Source: JBOGCH01 sp051656645
GTDB lineage: Bacteria > Bacteroidota > Bacteroidia > Bacteroidales > Marinifilaceae
Direction: 5' to 3'
Length of the DNA: 23,926 bases
Assembly (NCBI GenBank): GCA_051656645.1
Contig: JBOGCH010000034.1
Coordinates: 1-23,926, forward strand
Notes under the pieces: generated by a model
What the model saw: the letters and a program-made list of their open reading frames with translations, nothing else
Database searches by the model: none
What the model was told of the DNA's origin: nothing
In this document: positions 21,121 through 23,926 of the stretch, one piece after another
Layout: every line of letters begins with the position of its first letter
Position numbering within the stretch: position 1 is the first letter of the stretch
Position numbers and translations under genes: made by a program

Positions 21121-23926
21121 TCACTCCCAATAATCATCACAATCAACTATCGATATTTCAGTTATCCGAGATAATGTACGTTCTAATTGTTTTTTTCTTA
21201 TTGGTTTTGCTATAAAAGCACTAAAGCCCGCGGCACGTGCTGCATATCGGTCTGCATCAAACGCATTTGCAGTAAAAGCTATAATGGGTATTGTAGGGTT
21301 GAATAATCTGATTTTCTGTGTTGCCTCTATTCCTGACATAATGGGCATATTAACATCCATCAGTATCGCATCATATGTATTCTCCCTAGCACACTTCACT
21401 GCATCAGCTCCATTATTGACTCTTGTAATGTTATAATTCTTCAAAATTGCTTTTACCAACAAATAATTACTTTCATTATCTTCTGCAACAAGAATATGCA
21501 TATTATTGGATAAGTTTATCTTATCCACAACATTCTCAGTCTCGGAATCCATTTGTAGCTTTCTCCCCATTTTATTATCAACTATTTCCTTTGCTTGACA
21601 TGGAAACCAGGCCCAAAAATATGAACCGACATTCTGTTTGCTCTCAAAACCTATCTTTCCGCCACAAGTCTCCACAATAGCTTTACAAATAGTTAACCCT
21701 AATCCGGTACCCTGCGCAAAATCATCTAATTTAGCAAATCTATTAAAAATTAGGTGGTGCTTATTTGAAGCAATTCCAATCCCTGTATCTTTCACATACA
21801 TTTTCAAACCGCCATTCTCATAAATATAACCCAATGTTATTGTACCGTACTTTGTATATTTAAATGCATTGGACAGGAAGTTCATGCACACCTGAATTAA
21901 TCTATTTTTATCATGACTTATTACACAACTTTCATATGGATCCTCAAAAATAAATTCTATCCCATTATCACAGTCTCGCTGCTGCCAACTGTGATACTGC
22001 TCTCTTAAAGCTAAACTAAAATCAAATTCATCTAATTTTAAATCAATTGTCCCCGACTCTATCTTAGAAAGATCCAGAATGTCACCAATTAACCGTAAAA
22101 GCAAATCATTATTATAGTTGATTATATTAATAAATTCCTTCTTTTCGTTTTCATCTACAGTTTCCTGGAGCAGCTCAGAGAAACCCACTATGGCATTTAA
22201 AGGGGTGCGTATTTCATGACTCATATTGGCAAGAAAAGCCATTTTTAATCGCTCTGATTCTTCGGCTTTTTCTTTGGCAGCCTCCAAATCGCTTATCATC
22301 ATAGCTCTTTCTGTTATATTATCAATCCTTAAAACGGTTCCCTCAACACCATGCTCACCTTTAATAGGCGTAGCTAATATATTGAATATGCCATTATCCT
22401 CTAAATCAACCTCTCTACACCAAACCTCCCCACTATTATTATGCACTTTTATCGGACACTCATGGCACATTTTATTACAACCTAAGAAATGCTCACACCC
22501 ACAGCCGGAATAAAATTCTGTAATCGGAAAACACAATCCTTCAACAGACAATAAATTAGACCATAATACTTTCCCATCACAATCTACATATACAATTCCC
22601 GATGAACTATTATTCAATATCAATTCATTCTGTCTGTTAATTTCAAGCAACTTCATTTGACTCTCCTTAAGTGACAGCTCATTCAACTTTTGACTAGTTA
22701 TATTAATACTTATACCATATAATACCGTATGTTTCCCATTCTTGTCCTCCAATAATTCTGCAATACCACGAGTTTCCCACCACTGAAAGGATTCATTATC
22801 ACCATAGCGTATTCTATAAATCATACAAAACTCGCCGTCACCTTTTTTTATATAGGAGGATAAAGTCTGTTTACAAGACTCTCTATCCTCGGTATGTATT
22901 AGTGACGTGAACTCATCTATTGTATCTATATGGTTGATATTAGCAACATTATTACCACCTAATACATTATAATACATTTTATTATTTCTGCCATCAACAC
23001 TCCACGTATAAGCATTAAAACCAGGTAAAGAAACTGTTATTAATTTTTTCGCTATTGATAATTGCTCCTGCTCTGTTAAATCTACTCGCGCTGTAAGTAT
23101 TAGGTTCTTATTATTAAACGCTATAACTATCTTATTTACGTGCGTATATCGTATCTCGCCATTTCTAAACACTAAAAGCTCATTCGCAGAATAATCGCCA
23201 CCTGTTCTTAACAAATCATTATTCTTGGCAATACAAATCTTGCTTAGATCACGGCGGTAAACCATTCCCGAATTTACTCCTTTCTTTATTCCAAAAACAG
23301 TTTCACACTGATTATTGGCATACACCACCGTATCCAACTCCGGATCAACTATATATACAGGCGTTGGTACTTTATCCAAAATATTCTGTAGTATTTTATG
23401 ATTTTCCTCCAGTTCTATTCTATAATCAATTTCCTCTGTTACATCACGTCGCGTGCCAATAACATACTTTATTTCTTTATCCTCATATACCGGCATCAAA
23501 CAACAGGAATACCACCTGTATCCATTTCCGGACGGATTAAGTCTAAAATTTACTTCTAGATTATCCGCCTCGCCCTTCAAAATAGAATCCAAGGCACTAG
23601 GAAATATCTCCTTGTCATCTACATGAACATATGAATAGTACTCCTCCATAGTCATAATTCCACCCGTTAAGTGATGACCATATAGTACATGCACCGTGTT
23701 CTTCTCTTTATCAAATCGCCATGTAGACACTTTACCTGCATCCAATGCCATTTGCATACCTTTACGCAATTCCTCTACTTTATGATTATATTTTGTGATT
23801 TCGGTTATATCATTGACAATCCCATATATATTTTCAGGCCTACCATTTCTATCCCACTGAATATATGAACTAATATTATAAATTCTATACTCCTCCTCCT
23901 CATTGGTCAACATCATTCTCATAATG
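21121..23926 (-). CDS. Multi-PAS hybrid sensor histidine kinase with receiver domain (5' end outside window)
   Basis: The frame is open through the window edge, so the N-terminus is missing; residues here are counted from the first visible Met (23922). In order: the end of a PAS/PAC unit (1-45), PAS-like regions at about 55-165, 170-285, 295-410 and 430-540, a short coiled linker (541-562), HisKA with phospho-acceptor H569 in ANMSHEIRTPLN, the HATPase domain with N-box N685 (NFLSNAFKYT), G1 DTGIG (712-716) and G2 GTGLGL (738-743), and a C-terminal receiver with D815 (AEDN), phospho-acceptor D856 (LMDVNMP) and K906. No HTH output domain or transmembrane segment is visible in this part. The last PAS region has the cysteine cluster C474, C476, C482, C486 and C489. 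Signal and target are unknown. Confidence 0.93.
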   Translation of the reverse strand, partial: IMRMMLTNEEEEYRIYNISSYIQWDRNGRPENIYGIVNDITEITKYNHKVEELRKGMQMALDAGKVSTWRFDKEKNTVHVLYGHHLTGGIMTMEEYYSYVHVDDKEIFPSALDSILKGEADNLEVNFRLNPSGNGYRWYSCCLMPVYEDKEIKYVIGTRRDVTEEIDYRIELEENHKILQNILDKVPTPVYIVDPELDTVVYANNQCETVFGIKKGVNSGMVYRRDLSKICIAKNNDLLRTGGDYSANELLVFRNGEIRYTHVNKIVIAFNNKNLILTARVDLTEQEQLSIAKKLITVSLPGFNAYTWSVDGRNNKMYYNVLGGNNVANINHIDTIDEFTSLIHTEDRESCKQTLSSYIKKGDGEFCMIYRIRYGDNESFQWWETRGIAELLEDKNGKHTVLYGISINITSQKLNELSLKESQMKLLEINRQNELILNNSSSGIVYVDCDGKVLWSNLLSVEGLCFPITEFYSGCGCEHFLGCNKMCHECPIKVHNNSGEVWCREVDLEDNGIFNILATPIKGEHGVEGTVLRIDNITERAMMISDLEAAKEKAEESERLKMAFLANMSHEIRTPLNAIVGFSELLQETVDENEKKEFINIINYNNDLLLRLIGDILDLSKIESGTIDLKLDEFDFSLALREQYHSWQQRDCDNGIEFIFEDPYESCVISHDKNRLIQVCMNFLSNAFKYTKYGTITLGYIYENGGLKMYVKDTGIGIASNKHHLIFNRFAKLDDFAQGTGLGLTICKAIVETCGGKIGFESKQNVGSYFWAWFPCQAKEIVDNKMGRKLQMDSETENVVDKINLSNNMHILVAEDNESNYLLVKAILKNYNITRVNNGADAVKCARENTYDAILMDVNMPIMSGIEATQKIRLFNPTIPIIAFTANAFDADRYAARAAGFSAFIAKPIRKKQLERTLSRITEISIVDCDDYWE

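Overview
The window is AT-rich DNA from a member of the Bacteroidota, most likely a host-associated Bacteroidales. The evidence is a GldH-type lipoprotein gene, a 6-bladed beta-propeller lipoprotein of the DUF5128 kind, a Bacteroides-type NanH sialidase with its N-terminal domain, a TlpA/DUF4369-like remnant, and several -7 elements matching the Bacteroidetes consensus TAnnTTTG. It is mainly chromosomal housekeeping with a secreted host-glycan module inside it. I see no rRNA, tRNA, CRISPR array, transposase or phage gene. The organism call is inference from gene families and promoter style.

Layout. (1) 27-2946, minus strand: a tight set of beta-propeller lipoprotein, M20D amidohydrolase and SDR dehydrogenase. 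(2) 3151-3561, plus: a small two-cysteine lipoprotein. (3) 3773-6974, plus: ldcA, gldH, trmB and mnmA with 4-22 bp gaps, closed by a strong bidirectional hairpin terminator. (4) 7038-11913: three exported proteins, namely an alpha/beta-hydrolase esterase (minus), a GH33 sialidase (plus) and a HExxH metalloprotease (minus). (5) 12198-18712, minus: seven genes with mostly very short gaps (M16 peptidase, O-methyltransferase, SelD, a stand-alone DsrE/YedF-like protein, ThyA, an O-antigen ligase-like membrane protein and a GT4 glycosyltransferase), with a -7 promoter element at the head and a hairpin terminator at the tail. (6) 19193-21090, plus: an exported protein built from three divergent copies of one domain, followed by a long hairpin and a frameshifted TlpA/DUF4369-like remnant. 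(7) 21121-23926, minus: a multi-PAS hybrid histidine kinase whose N-terminus lies beyond the window.

Functional reading. Block 4 looks like a surface or periplasmic attack on sialylated glycoproteins: the sialidase removes terminal sialic acid, the esterase could remove acyl groups and the protease could cut the protein. Block 3 combines peptidoglycan recycling, an envelope lipoprotein and two tRNA-modifying enzymes. Block 5 joins selenophosphate synthesis and dTMP synthesis to two surface-polysaccharide genes. The least explained items are the three-repeat exported protein, the unassigned HELAH protease, the lone DsrE protein beside selD and the cysteine cluster in the kinase's last PAS region. 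I did not find a clearly new defence or mobile system. Several starts given here are ATG codons inside longer open frames that begin at TTG; they were preferred because they give clean signal peptides or fit the spacing to the upstream gene.
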